Below are positions 15,016 through 24,040 of a DNA stretch of 31,400 nt, piece after piece. A program made the position numbers and the translations under genes. This DNA is from an uncultured Bacilli bacterium (GTDB lineage: Bacteria > Bacillota_I > Bacilli_A > RF39 > UBA660): assembly GCA_944331725.1 (NCBI GenBank), contig CALVJE010000002.1:1-31400 (forward strand). Direction: 5' to 3'. The notes below the pieces were generated by a model. The model was not told where the DNA came from. It worked only from the letters and a program-made list of their open reading frames with translations, and ran no database searches. Position 1 is the first letter of the stretch, and each line of letters starts with the position of its first letter.

Positions 15016-16668
15016 ATGAGTAAAATAAAAATATTTAGTCTTGGAGGACTAAATGAGAATGGTAAAAATATGTATGTTGTTGAAGTAGATAAAAACATAT
15101 ATGTATTTGATGCCGGATTAAAATTTGATAATGAAAAGAATTTGGGAATAGATTATATTATTCCTAACTTTGATTATTTAATTAAAAATAGAAAGAGAAT
15201 TAAGGGAATATTTTTAAGTCACGGTCACGATGGTAATATGGGGGCAGTTCCTGATATATTAAAAAGTATTAAAGAAGTTAATATATATGGCGCTAAATTA
15301 ACATTAGAAATATTAAAACAAGATTTAGATCCTATTACAATAAAAAAGAGTCATTTAATAGAAGTTAAACCACATAGAAAATTAGAATTTGGTAAAGAAA
15401 GTATTTTTCCTATTAGTATGACTCATTCTATACCTGATGCTTTATGTTATGTTTTATATACAAAAGATGGAGCGATTGTTTATACTGGTGACTTTACTTT
15501 TGATCATACTGAGACAGGTATTTATAAAACAGATATAGGTAAACTTGCTTATGTTGGTAAACAAGGAGTACTATGTTTACTAGCAGAATCTATGTATGCA
15601 GAGCGAGAAGGTTATACTAGTCCAAATAATAGAGTAAGTGATTTTATTAGAAATATTTTAAATAAAAATAAAGGGAGAATAATTGCAACTGTTTTTCCAG
15701 CACATTTTTATAGAATACAAGAGATATTTGATGAAGTCAGTAAAACTCATAGAAAAATAGTTATTATGGGACATTCTCTACAAAATACTATTAATTATGC
15801 TTTAGATAATAAATATCTAACTATAGATAAGAGAGTCATAGGAGATTTATCTAATTTAAATGATAAAGATAGTGTTGTTTTAATATCTGATGAGAAAGAA
15901 AAACCTTTTGCAAACTTAGAAAGAATTATTAAAGGATATGATAAGTTTATTAAACTTAATACTAATGATACAATCTTTATAACAGAACCTGCTTATGAAG
16001 GAATAGAAAAAAGATTAGCATTAGTTATGGATGAAATTGCAATGCTTGGTGTTAATGCTATTAGTTTATCTAGTAAAAAACATCTATTACATCACGCTTC
16101 TCGTGAAGATTTATCTCTTTTAATTAATTTAATGCAACCTAAATATTATTTTCCTGTTAAAGGAGAATATCGTAATCAATATGCTAATGCTGAAGTAGCA
16201 GAGAATTTAGGTATTCCAAAAGATAATATTATCTTAAAACAAAATGGTGATGTTACAACTTTTGTTAAAGGTAATTTAGTAAATACTAATGAACATATAC
16301 CAGTTGATGAGTTATTAATTGATGGTAATAGTAATGATGATATAGGTGATTTAGTTTTAAAAGATAGAGAAATGTTAGGTGAAAATGGTATTGTAATAGT
16401 TAGTTGTACTTTAGATAAAGAAACTAAAAAAATATTAGCAGGACCAGAAGTATTAACTAGAGGATTTATTTATGTTAAAGATAACTTAGATTTAATAGAT
16501 GAAATTAAGAGTATGTCTTTAGAAATAATAGAAGATAATATAATAGAGGGATCTAGAAGAGTAGATTATTCTAAGATTAAAAATGATGTTAGAGATGTAC
16601 TTGGTAAATATTTTTATAAAACTATGGAAACAAAACCTATGATTATAACAGTTATACAAGAAGTATAG
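15016..16668 (+). CDS. RNase J2-like protein with degenerate active site
   Basis: This 550-residue protein has the RNase J layout: a metallo-beta-lactamase core, the beta-CASP insert (about 205-350) and a C-terminal domain (from about 450). The zinc motif that reads HxHxDH in active RNase J is here H69-G-H71-D-G73-N74, so the metal-binding Asp and the third His are gone. The late VHGEYR motif is V-K382-GEYR. The TGDF and HSIPD motifs remain. Losses of this kind are known for RNase J2, the weakly active partner of RNase J1, so I read this as a non-catalytic or weak subunit; a J1 partner would lie elsewhere. It has its own promoter, an AAAGGAG ribosome binding site and a terminator. Confidence 0.85.
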   Translation: MSKIKIFSLGGLNENGKNMYVVEVDKNIYVFDAGLKFDNEKNLGIDYIIPNFDYLIKNRKRIKGIFLSHGHDGNMGAVPDILKSIKEVNIYGAKLTLEILKQDLDPITIKKSHLIEVKPHRKLEFGKESIFPISMTHSIPDALCYVLYTKDGAIVYTGDFTFDHTETGIYKTDIGKLAYVGKQGVLCLLAESMYAEREGYTSPNNRVSDFIRNILNKNKGRIIATVFPAHFYRIQEIFDEVSKTHRKIVIMGHSLQNTINYALDNKYLTIDKRVIGDLSNLNDKDSVVLISDEKEKPFANLERIIKGYDKFIKLNTNDTIFITEPAYEGIEKRLALVMDEIAMLGVNAISLSSKKHLLHHASREDLSLLINLMQPKYYFPVKGEYRNQYANAEVAENLGIPKDNIILKQNGDVTTFVKGNLVNTNEHIPVDELLIDGNSNDDIGDLVLKDREMLGENGIVIVSCTLDKETKKILAGPEVLTRGFIYVKDNLDLIDEIKSMSLEIIEDNIIEGSRRVDYSKIKNDVRDVLGKYFYKTMETKPMIITVIQEV

Positions 16669-16673
16669 AAAGT

Positions 16674-16708
16674 AAAAGAGCAAATTTTTGAAATGAAGCT
16701 CTTTTTTT
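16674..16708 (+). terminator. Rho-independent terminator after the RNase J-like gene
   Basis: The 8-bp stem AAAAGAGC / GCTCTTTT with a 16-base loop is followed by further T residues. The loop is long, but the T-tract and position fit. Confidence 0.7.
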
Positions 16709-16750
16709 GATGAATTTTAAAATTTAGTTTTTTGCATTAATTTTCTATGT

Positions 16751-17529
16751 ATGTTAGAGTTAAAACAATTAACTTTTAAGGAGGTACTTATTATTAATAA
16801 TTTAATAGAAAAGGAAGATGCAAAAATAGAAAATATGATATATGAAGTTAGAGGTAAGCAAGTGATGCTTGTTAGTGATGTTGCAAAATTATATCATGTA
16901 GAAACTAGAATAGTTAACCAAACAATTAAAAGAAATATAAATAGATTTCCAGAAGAATTTTGTTTTCAATTGACGAGCTTAGAATGGGAAAGTTTGAGAT
17001 CACAATTTGTGATCTCAAACGATAAAACTAGTGAATTAACACGAGGTGGAGTAAGATATTTACCATATGTTTTAACAGAACACGGTATTATAATGCTATC
17101 TGGTCTTTTAAAAAGTGATATTGCAGTAAAAATGAATATTAGGATTGTTAATGCATTTGTAGCGATGAGAAAATATATTTCAAGTGATCTTATTGAATAT
17201 AGTAAAATATTAATAAATCACGAAAATAGACTTAGTTTATTAGAAAGTACTTTTGATAATTTTAAAGAAGAAACTAATCATATATTTTTTGAAGGACAAA
17301 TTTATGATGCATATTCTCTTATGATAAAGATATTTGAAAGTGCTAAAGAAAATATTGTAATAATAGATAATTATATTAATAAAAATATTTTAGATATATT
17401 ATCTAAAACTTATAATGAGGAGCAAGTTTTAAAGATTTAGGAAAGAAATGCTTTGCTATCACAAAAATAGAAAGTAAAGAGATTTTAGATAATTTATTAA
17501 GTAAGTTAGATGATATTTTAGTTAAATAA
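16751..17529 (+). pseudogene. Broken ORF6N-domain (phage antirepressor-like) gene
   Basis: The first frame (to 17440, 229 codons) contains an ORF6N DNA-binding domain: IENMIYEVRGKQVMLVSDVA, NRFPEEFCFQL, then RGGVRYLPYVLTEHG. A C-terminal domain begins with FFEGQIYDAYSLMIKIFESA and then stops abruptly after EEQVLKI. Another frame right across the stop reads SFKDLGKKCFAITKIES and on to a TAA at 17529, which is how intact members of this family end as I remember them. An internal stretch, probably some dozens of codons, has been deleted with a frameshift. The front is odd too: AAGGAGG lies at 16778-16784, inside the frame, with no ATG/GTG/TTG at the right distance, so the original start codon may also be lost. 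ORF6N proteins come from phages and mobile islands. Confidence 0.75.
16992..17020. repeat. Perfect 14-bp palindrome inside the ORF6N gene
   Basis: GTTTGAGATCACAA, one central T and the exact reverse complement form a 29-base near-continuous palindrome inside codons for SLRSQFVISN. It could be an operator for an autoregulating DNA-binding protein or an mRNA hairpin. Confidence 0.8.
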
Positions 17530-17551
17530 GGTTATGTCAAGACCTTTTTTC
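17528..17551 (+). terminator. Weak terminator after the ORF6N remnant
   Basis: The short stem AAGGT / ACCTT (6 bp with one G-T pair) has a 7-9-base loop and is followed by TTTTTTC. It overlaps the TAA at 17529, separating the remnant from the division cluster. Confidence 0.5.
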
Positions 17552-17612
17552 TTTTTGTTTACATTTTCTTTGTCAAATAATTTATTTGTCTAATTAAATA
17601 TTCCTTATTTCA

Positions 17613-17641
17613 TTTACATTTTTATTAATTTTGTGTAATAT
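17613..17641 (+). promoter_or_regulatory. Promoter of the mraZ division cluster
   Basis: TTTACA (17613-17618), a 17-bp spacer and TAATAT (17636-17641) stand 45 bases before the mraZ ATG, just in front of three MraZ boxes. Confidence 0.65.
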
Positions 17642-17652
17642 ATAGTTAAGCA

Positions 17653-17679
17653 GTGGTAGACTGTGGGGAAAAGTGGGGG
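17653..17679 (+). promoter_or_regulatory. MraZ operator: three GTGG(G) direct repeats at 10-bp spacing
   Basis: GTGGT at 17653, GTGGGG at 17663 and GTGGGG at 17673 are exactly 10 bp apart. MraZ is known to bind TGGG-type (in Mollicutes GTG-containing) repeats with one-turn spacing in its own promoter region. The third repeat also provides the G-rich ribosome binding site of mraZ at 17686, so bound MraZ would cover it. Confidence 0.8.
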
Positions 17680-17685
17680 ATAAAT

Positions 17686-18117
17686 ATGTTTATAGGAGAG
17701 TATCATCATAATATTGATGAAAAAGGAAGAATTGCTATACCTTCTAAATATCGTGAAATACTTGGTAATAATTTTGTTATTACTCGTGGTATAGAGCATT
17801 GTATATATGTTTATCCTACTAGTACTTTTGAAAATATTGTTACAAAATTAGAAACTTTACCATTTACTAAAAAAGATGCTAGATCTTTTACAAGATTTTT
17901 TATGTCCGGTGCTACTGCTATAGAACTTGATAAACAAGGAAGAGCTAATATTCCAAGTCCTCTTGTAAATTATGCTAATCTATCTAAGAAATGTGTAATT
18001 GTTGGAACGGGAGATAGATTAGAAATTTGGAATGAAGATGACTTTGAAGAGTTTATGAGTTCTGCTACTATGGAAATGTCTGATATCGCAGAGAATTTAT
18101 TTGAGGAGAAAATATGA
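17686..18117 (+). CDS. mraZ: Transcriptional regulator MraZ
   Basis: This 143-residue protein has two MraZ/AbrB-like halves: GEYHHNIDEKGRIAIPSKYR at residues 4-23 and LDKQGRANIPSPLVNYA in the second half. Both carry the D-x-x-GR motif that forms the DNA-binding surface of the ring-shaped MraZ oligomer. ATG 17686 is chosen because MFIGEYHHNID is the family N-terminus; a GTG at 17653 lies inside the operator repeats and would add residues unlike the family. MraZ controls its own division operon. The end overlaps rsmH by 4 bases. Confidence 0.95.
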   Translation: MFIGEYHHNIDEKGRIAIPSKYREILGNNFVITRGIEHCIYVYPTSTFENIVTKLETLPFTKKDARSFTRFFMSGATAIELDKQGRANIPSPLVNYANLSKKCVIVGTGDRLEIWNEDDFEEFMSSATMEMSDIAENLFEEKI

Positions 18118-19040
18118 TACATAAACCAGTTTTACTAGATGAAGTTATAGAAGTTTTAAATTTAAAAGATAATAGTGTTGTTGTTGATATGACATTAGGA
18201 TTTGCAGGACATAGTAGTGAAATGTTAAAAAGAATTAAAAATGGGTATTTATTCGCCTTTGACCAAGATGAGGAAGCACTTACCTTTAGTAAAGATAAAC
18301 TATCTACTATTAGTGATAACTTCCAAGTCATTGACTCTAACTTTGTCTATGCTAAAGAAAAGTTAAATGAATTAGGCGTAGAAAAAGTAGATGCTATTCT
18401 TTATGATCTTGGAGTATCAAGTCTTCAATTAGATGAGGATTATCGAGGCTTTTCTTATAGATTTGATGCTCCACTTGATATGAGAATGGATCAAGATAAT
18501 AAGTTAACTGCTAAGATAGTTGTTAATACTTATAGTTATGATGAGTTAAAGAGAATCTTTAAAGAATATGGAGAAAGTAAGTTTTCTTCTTCTGTTGCTA
18601 GAAATATTGTTAAATATAGAGAAACTAAGGAAGTAGATTCTACTTTAGAACTTGTAGAGATTATTAAATCATCTGTTCCTTATAAAGAGAGAGTTAAAAA
18701 ACATCCTGCTAAACAAATATTTCAAGCGTTGAGAATAGAAGTTAATAAAGAATTAGAAGTCTTAGAAAAGTCTCTTGATGATAGTTTATCTATTCTTAAT
18801 GTTGGGGGAAGAATTGCTGTTATTACTTTTCATTCTTTAGAAGATAGAATTGTTAAACGTAAATTTAATAAAGTGTGTGAAATTGATCCTTTAGTAAAAG
18901 GATTACCTAATATAAGTGAAGATAAATTACCTGATTTTAGATTAATTACTAGAAAAGGTATTAAAGCAAGTGAAGAGGAACTTCAATATAATAATAGAAG
19001 CCATAGTGCTGTTTTAAGAGTTATAGAAAGAATAAAATAA
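18114..19040 (+). CDS. rsmH: 16S rRNA (cytosine1402-N4)-methyltransferase RsmH
   Basis: RsmH (MraW) methylates the N4 of C1402 in 16S rRNA in the decoding centre, using S-adenosylmethionine. The 308 residues match the family. The N-terminal HKPVLLDEVIEVL is followed by a SAM loop, VVDMTLGFAGHSSEML, then DQDEEAL, the family motif YDLGVSSLQLDEDYRGFSYR, and the late TFHSLEDRIVKR and NNRSHSAVLRVIE. It starts in the mraZ stop codon (ATGA) behind GAGGAG. Confidence 0.97.
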   Translation: MIHKPVLLDEVIEVLNLKDNSVVVDMTLGFAGHSSEMLKRIKNGYLFAFDQDEEALTFSKDKLSTISDNFQVIDSNFVYAKEKLNELGVEKVDAILYDLGVSSLQLDEDYRGFSYRFDAPLDMRMDQDNKLTAKIVVNTYSYDELKRIFKEYGESKFSSSVARNIVKYRETKEVDSTLELVEIIKSSVPYKERVKKHPAKQIFQALRIEVNKELEVLEKSLDDSLSILNVGGRIAVITFHSLEDRIVKRKFNKVCEIDPLVKGLPNISEDKLPDFRLITRKGIKASEEELQYNNRSHSAVLRVIERIK

Positions 19041-19058
19041 GAAAGTTGGGGTGATAAT

Positions 19059-19358
19059 ATGGCTAAAAGAAAACTTAAGAAACGTGTTAAAATGAGTAAA
19101 TTTGAACGTTTAATTTATACATTTGCTATTGTCTTAGCCGTTAGTGCACCTCTTACTATTGTTTTTTCTAAAGCGACACTATCTAAGATAAATTTTGAAG
19201 TTGAAAAGACTAAAAAAGAAATAGAAGAACAAACTAAAACTAATGAGAGTTTATCTATGAAAATAAATGAACTAGCTTCACTAGATAAGATAGAAGAAGT
19301 TGCTAAAGAACAAGGATTAAGTTATAATAATGATAACATTAAAAATATCGATGAATAA
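19059..19358 (+). CDS. ftsL: FtsL-like cell division protein
   Basis: This 99-residue protein has the FtsL layout: a basic cytoplasmic tail (residues 1-17), one membrane helix (about 18-37) and an extracellular coiled coil (about 43-85, LSKINFEVEKTKKEIEEQ onward). Sequence conservation in FtsL is low, so the call rests on topology and place between rsmH and a class B PBP gene. FtsL joins DivIB/DivIC to activate the septal transpeptidase and glycosyltransferase. GGGGTGAT is its ribosome binding site. Confidence 0.85.
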   Translation: MAKRKLKKRVKMSKFERLIYTFAIVLAVSAPLTIVFSKATLSKINFEVEKTKKEIEEQTKTNESLSMKINELASLDKIEEVAKEQGLSYNNDNIKNIDE

Positions 19359-19373
19359 TAGGAAGTGAGATTA

Positions 19374-21533
19374 GTGAAGAAGAAAAAGAGAACAAGAAAT
19401 AATATTAAATATAGTAAATTAGTTATTTTAGCTTCTCTTTTTTTGTTTGCTCTAATGTTAGTTAGAGTTACACAACTTGCTTTATCAGAGGAAATTGATG
19501 ATACTAATCTACAAGCATTAGCAAAAAAACGTACTACAAAAACAGATATTGTAAAAGCAGAACGTGGTAATATTTATAGTAGTGATGGTGAGGCTTTAGC
19601 TCAAAATGTTTCATCATATAAATTAATTGCATATCTTTCTCCATCTAGGACAACTGATCCTGATAACCCACAACACGTTGTAGATAAAGAAATGACTGCT
19701 AGTAAACTTGCTCCCATTTTAGGAACAACAGAAGATGTTATACTTTCTTATTTAAATAAAGAAAATATTTATCAAACAGAGTTTGGTACTATTGGTAGTG
19801 GACTTACTGAACTTACTAAAGAAAAAATAGAAGAGTTAAATTTACCAGGAATAGATTTTATTGAAAGCTTAAAAAGATATTATCCAAAAGGAGATTTCGC
19901 TTCTTATGTACTTGGATATGCTAAAGAAGAGACTAGTGTTGATGAAGATGGTAATGAAGTTACAGATATGACTGGAGAAATGGGAATTGAAGAATATTAT
20001 GATTCAACATTAAAAGGAGAAGATGGTTATACTACTTATCAAAAAGATTTAAGAGGTTATAAAATAGCAGGTACTAATGAAATTACTAAAGAAGCAGAAG
20101 ATGGTAAAGATATATATTTAACTATTAATAGTAGTATACAGTTTTTTGTAGAACAAGCATTAAGTGAAGCCGAAGCTAATTATAATTATGACTGGTTTAC
20201 TATTATGATTGCAGATGCTAATACAGGGGCAATACTAGCATCAAGTACTTCACCTTCTTTTGATCCTAATAAAAGAGATATTACTAATTACTTAGATATG
20301 AATGTATCTAGTCCTTATGAACCTGGTTCTACTATGAAAATATTTACTTATATGGCAGCGATGGAACAAGGTGTTTATAATGGTAATGAAACATATCATT
20401 CTGGTACTTATGTAACAACAGATGGAACAGAAATAGGTGATTGGAATAGAGCAGGTTGGGGAGATATTTCATTTGATCAAGGTTTCGCTCTATCTAGTAA
20501 CGTTGGTGTTATTAATTTGATTGATAGGCATTTATCGGCTGATATTTTAAGAAGTTATTTTAAAAAATTAGGTTTTAGTAAGAAAACTGGTATTGAACTT
20601 CCTAATGAAAGTGCTGGTACTTTAAACTTTAAATATGAAACAGAGATATTTAATGCAGGATTTGGTCAAGGTATTACCACAACACCTATTCAAAATATTC
20701 AAGCTTTAACTTCTCTTACTAATAAAGGAGTTATGTTAAAACCTTATTTAGTTGAAAAAATAGTTGATTCTGATACTGGAGAAGTTACTTATGAAGGAAA
20801 AAGAGAAGAAGTAGATACAGTTGCTAGTGAAGCGACAGTTAATAAAATAAAAGACTTAATGTGGAATACTGTTAATACTCCTGGTATGACAGGTGCTGGT
20901 TATCGCCTTGATGGTTATGATTTAATTGGTAAGACTGGTACTGCTCAAATAGCAGATGAAAATGGGGGAGGTTATTTAACTGGAGAGTCTGATATTATAT
21001 CATCATTTGCAGGAATATACCCTAAAAATGATCCTAAAGTAATTATTTATGCCTCTGTAAAAAGACCAGATGGTGGTAATCAAAGAGTTATATGGACGGT
21101 AATTAAAGATATAGTTATTAATATCAGTAAATATTATGGAACAGATCCTGTTACAACTAGTGAAGAAGAATTATTAGAATATAGTTTAACATCTTATAAG
21201 AATAAAGATACTGCTAGTAGTAAGAGTGAACTTGAAAATATGAAGATGAATGTTAAAGTTATTGGAAATGGTAATAAAGTTATTAAACAATATCCTACTA
21301 AAGGTGAGAAAATTACAGAAGGAACTAATGTATTTCTTATTACTAATGATAGTAATTTAACTGTTCCAGATGTTACAGGACTTTCTAGTAAACAAGCGGA
21401 AGACTTATTAAGACTACTCAATATAAGCGTTAAACTAGAAGGTAATGGTTATGTTACTAGTCAAAGTATTGCAGTAGGTACTCCGATTACTCCTGGAATG
21501 GAGATAACTCTTAGTTTAAATCCTAAATTTTAG
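19374..21533 (+). CDS. Class B penicillin-binding protein with PASTA region (PBP2B/SpoVD-like)
   Basis: This is the septal peptidoglycan transpeptidase. With GTG 19374 as start (AGGAAG eight to nine bases ahead; a GTG at 19365 is too close to it) the protein has 719 residues. A basic N-terminus and a membrane helix (about 16-36) lead into the dimerisation domain (TTKTDIVKAERGNIYSSDG). The transpeptidase motifs follow: S319-TMK322, S374-S-N376 and K520-TGT523. The C-terminal 100 residues hold one clear PASTA domain (VPDVTGLSSKQAEDLL) and a weaker one before it. Position between ftsL and ftsA supports the division role; the spore-specific SpoVD and vegetative PBP2B cannot be told apart here. 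A terminator overlaps its stop codon. Confidence 0.93.
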   Translation: MKKKKRTRNNIKYSKLVILASLFLFALMLVRVTQLALSEEIDDTNLQALAKKRTTKTDIVKAERGNIYSSDGEALAQNVSSYKLIAYLSPSRTTDPDNPQHVVDKEMTASKLAPILGTTEDVILSYLNKENIYQTEFGTIGSGLTELTKEKIEELNLPGIDFIESLKRYYPKGDFASYVLGYAKEETSVDEDGNEVTDMTGEMGIEEYYDSTLKGEDGYTTYQKDLRGYKIAGTNEITKEAEDGKDIYLTINSSIQFFVEQALSEAEANYNYDWFTIMIADANTGAILASSTSPSFDPNKRDITNYLDMNVSSPYEPGSTMKIFTYMAAMEQGVYNGNETYHSGTYVTTDGTEIGDWNRAGWGDISFDQGFALSSNVGVINLIDRHLSADILRSYFKKLGFSKKTGIELPNESAGTLNFKYETEIFNAGFGQGITTTPIQNIQALTSLTNKGVMLKPYLVEKIVDSDTGEVTYEGKREEVDTVASEATVNKIKDLMWNTVNTPGMTGAGYRLDGYDLIGKTGTAQIADENGGGYLTGESDIISSFAGIYPKNDPKVIIYASVKRPDGGNQRVIWTVIKDIVINISKYYGTDPVTTSEEELLEYSLTSYKNKDTASSKSELENMKMNVKVIGNGNKVIKQYPTKGEKITEGTNVFLITNDSNLTVPDVTGLSSKQAEDLLRLLNISVKLEGNGYVTSQSIAVGTPITPGMEITLSLNPKF

Positions 21534-21562
21534 ATATTTGAAAATTCAAATATCTTTTATTT
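21532..21562 (+). terminator. Rho-independent terminator between the PBP gene and ftsA
   Basis: The perfect 10-bp stem AGATATTTGA / TCAAATATCT with loop AAAT is followed by TTTATTT. Its left arm includes the end of the TAG stop codon. It splits the division cluster into two units. Confidence 0.8.
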
Positions 21563-21566
21563 GGAC

Positions 21567-21596
21567 TTGTTAAATTAAGATTAGTTAGTGTATAAT
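21567..21596 (+). promoter_or_regulatory. Promoter for ftsA-ftsZ
   Basis: TTGTTA (21567-21572), an 18-bp spacer and a perfect TATAAT (21591-21596) lie 28 bases before the ftsA start and right after a terminator. Confidence 0.7.
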
Positions 21597-21623
21597 TATT
21601 TTATAGAATAGAGGTGCGAATTT

Positions 21624-22865
21624 ATGGCTCATATCTATACAGGTCTTGATATTGGTAATGGCTATATAAAGATAGTAGTTGTGAATGCTAATTTAGATAA
21701 GTATTACGTTCTTGCTACTACTTCAGTTAAGACTAATGGACTTAAAAAGAATGTTATATATGATGAGAAAAAATTAAAAAATTCTTTAGTAAATGCTATT
21801 AAAACCACGGAAGAAAAAATAGGTATGAAAATAAAAGAAGTTATTTTGTGTCTTCCTGCTAATAGAGCTAGTATGACTATTGAACACGGTTTAGTTAATA
21901 TAAAAGGAGAAAGAGTAAGAGGAAGAGATATTAATAATGTAGTTGAAGATACTGTTTTAAATAGTTATGATGATTCACGAGAACTTGTTAGTTGTTTACC
22001 TATATCTTTTACAGTTGATGATGAAGCTAGTGTTAGTAATCCTATAGATGAGCAAGGGGAAAAGTTATTTTTAAAAGCAGTTGTAGCTACTTCTCCTAAA
22101 AATGAAATATATCCCTTTATAAATATAGTTAGAAGTATAGGTATTAATATTACTGATATTGTTCATAATATTCAAGCTGATTACTATACAGTAGCTAATA
22201 AAGCTAGTAAAGATTTAGATAGGAAAATGGGTGCTGTTATTAATATAGGTACTGATATTACTAGTATAGGTGTATTTAATAAAGGAATTATGATTAAAAA
22301 CTCTTATATTCCTGTTGGTAGTAGTAGTGTTGATAAAGATATATCTTTTGTATATAAAGTAGATTTATCTAAAGCAAAGGAACTAAAAGAGACTTTTGCA
22401 CTTACTTCCTCAAGATATGCTGATAGTAATGATTTAAAGACAGTTACTGATAATGAAGGTAAAAAAATTACAATTAATCAAGTACAAATTTCAGAAGTTA
22501 TAGAATCTAGAATAAAAGAAATACTAAAACTTGCAAAAAATGAGATAAATCGCTTAACAAAAAGAGAAATAAGTTATATAATTGTAGTAGGTGGTATTAG
22601 TGAACTAGCAGGATTTAACTATATTGTTGAAGATGTTTTAGGTAGATATGCTAGTTGTATGAATATGACGGAAATCGGTGCTAGACATAATAAATATTCA
22701 AGTGCTTTTGGAAGTTGTATATATTATGATAAGAAGTGTACATTAAGAGAAAAAAATGGTAATATGTTTGATGAAGTGGATATAGATAATTTTGTATCAC
22801 CTAAAAAGAGAAATGGTAATAATGATATATCTAATAAATTTTTTGGTCACTTTTTTGATAACTAA
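21624..22865 (+). CDS. ftsA: Cell division protein FtsA
   Basis: FtsA is the actin-like membrane anchor of the FtsZ ring. The 413 residues show the ATPase fold: phosphate loop 1 YTGLDIGNGYIKIVVV at residues 4-19, an SHS2 domain region with VILCLPANRASMTIEHG, phosphate loop 2 GAVINIGTDITSIGVF, and the adenosine motif IVVGGISELAGF. The C-terminus (KFFGHFFDN) is short and amphipathic, fitting the membrane-binding helix. AGAGGTG precedes the ATG. It is followed after 18 bases by ftsZ. Confidence 0.95.
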   Translation: MAHIYTGLDIGNGYIKIVVVNANLDKYYVLATTSVKTNGLKKNVIYDEKKLKNSLVNAIKTTEEKIGMKIKEVILCLPANRASMTIEHGLVNIKGERVRGRDINNVVEDTVLNSYDDSRELVSCLPISFTVDDEASVSNPIDEQGEKLFLKAVVATSPKNEIYPFINIVRSIGINITDIVHNIQADYYTVANKASKDLDRKMGAVINIGTDITSIGVFNKGIMIKNSYIPVGSSSVDKDISFVYKVDLSKAKELKETFALTSSRYADSNDLKTVTDNEGKKITINQVQISEVIESRIKEILKLAKNEINRLTKREISYIIVVGGISELAGFNYIVEDVLGRYASCMNMTEIGARHNKYSSAFGSCIYYDKKCTLREKNGNMFDEVDIDNFVSPKKRNGNNDISNKFFGHFFDN

Positions 22866-22883
22866 TTAAGGAGGAAACATAGT

Positions 22884-24014
22884 ATGGGAAACGGACTAGA
22901 AATGGATCAATTAGCGAAAATTAAAGTAATCGGATGCGGTGGAGGCGGTGGTAATGCCGTTAATAGAATGGTTGAGTCTGGTGTTAAAGGAGTAGAATTT
23001 ATTGTTGCTAACACAGACTTACAAGTTTTAAATAATTCTAAAGCAGATGTAAAAATTCAATTAGGAGCTAATCTAACTGATGGACTTGGAGCAGGATCTC
23101 GTCCTGATATTGGAAAAGAAGCAGCACTTGAATCTAAAAAAGAAATAGAAGATGCCTTAACTGGTGCAGATATGGTTTTCATTACTTGTGGAATGGGTGG
23201 TGGAACTGGAACAGGAGCTGCTCCTGTAGTAGCAGAAATTGCCCAAGCACTTGGAGCATTAACTGTTGCAATTGTTACTAAGCCTTTTACTTTTGAAGGT
23301 AGAAAGAGAATGGAAAATGCTTTAAAAGGTTTAGAGGAACTAGAAAAACACGTTGATACTTTAATAGTAATACCAAATGATAGATTAAGAGAAATTATTG
23401 ATAAAACAACACCTATGTTAGAAGCATTTAAAGAAGTTGATAATGTATTACGTCGTGGTGTTCAATCTATATCAGATTTAATCGCTGTAGTTGGACTTGT
23501 TAACCTTGATTTTGCAGATGTTCAATCAGTTATGAAAGATTCAGGTCGTGCTATTATAGGTATAGGTATAGGTATGGGTGAAGATAGAGCGATAGAAGCT
23601 GCTAAACAAGCTGTTTCTAGTCCTTTACTTGAAACTAGTATAACAGGTGCTACAGATGCAATTATTAATATAACTGGTGGTGTTAATTTAACATTATTTG
23701 AAGCAGAACAAGCTGCAGAAGTTGTTAGAGCAGCTTCTGGTAATGATATTAATACAATCTTTGGTTCTGTTATTAATGAAAACTTATCAGATGAAGTTAT
23801 TGTTACTGTAATTGCTACAGGATTTGATAGAAAAGAAGAAGAAGAGGTTAAACAACCAATATTCTCTAATAATCAACAAACAAGAAGAAGTAGAGAAGAT
23901 AACCCTTATGTTGTAGCAATGAGTACTAATAATGATAGTGATGATGATGATGGAGAAGTATTAGATGATACAGATTATGATTTTCCTCCATTCTTAAGAG
24001 ATAAAAATTTTTAG
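22884..24014 (+). CDS. ftsZ: Cell division GTPase FtsZ
   Basis: FtsZ polymerises with GTP to form the division ring. The 376 residues have the N-terminal [16 protein letters not shown], the tubulin signature G105-GGTGTG111 followed by AAPVVAEIA, the T7 loop NLDFADV, and a short acidic linker ([14 protein letters not shown]). The conserved tail [11 protein letters not shown] binds FtsA and other partners. AAGGAGG precedes the start. A hairpin terminator follows the stop. Confidence 0.98.
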   Translation: MGNGLEMDQLAKIKVIGCGGGGGNAVNRMVESGVKGVEFIVANTDLQVLNNSKADVKIQLGANLTDGLGAGSRPDIGKEAALESKKEIEDALTGADMVFITCGMGGGTGTGAAPVVAEIAQALGALTVAIVTKPFTFEGRKRMENALKGLEELEKHVDTLIVIPNDRLREIIDKTTPMLEAFKEVDNVLRRGVQSISDLIAVVGLVNLDFADVQSVMKDSGRAIIGIGIGMGEDRAIEAAKQAVSSPLLETSITGATDAIINITGGVNLTLFEAEQAAEVVRAASGNDINTIFGSVINENLSDEVIVTVIATGFDRKEEEEVKQPIFSNNQQTRRSREDNPYVVAMSTNNDSDDDDGEVLDDTDYDFPPFLRDKNF

Positions 24015-24040
24015 AGATGTAATATAACTAAAAATATGAT

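Noticed and set aside
18068..18331. 87-codon minus-strand frame over the mraZ/rsmH junction
   Set aside because: Both + strand genes there are unmistakable; the reverse frame resembles no family.
24015..24040. Promoter for lepA before the ftsZ terminator
   Set aside because: The AT-rich gap offers weak -10 look-alikes but no convincing -35, and transcription from there would pass the terminator hairpin.
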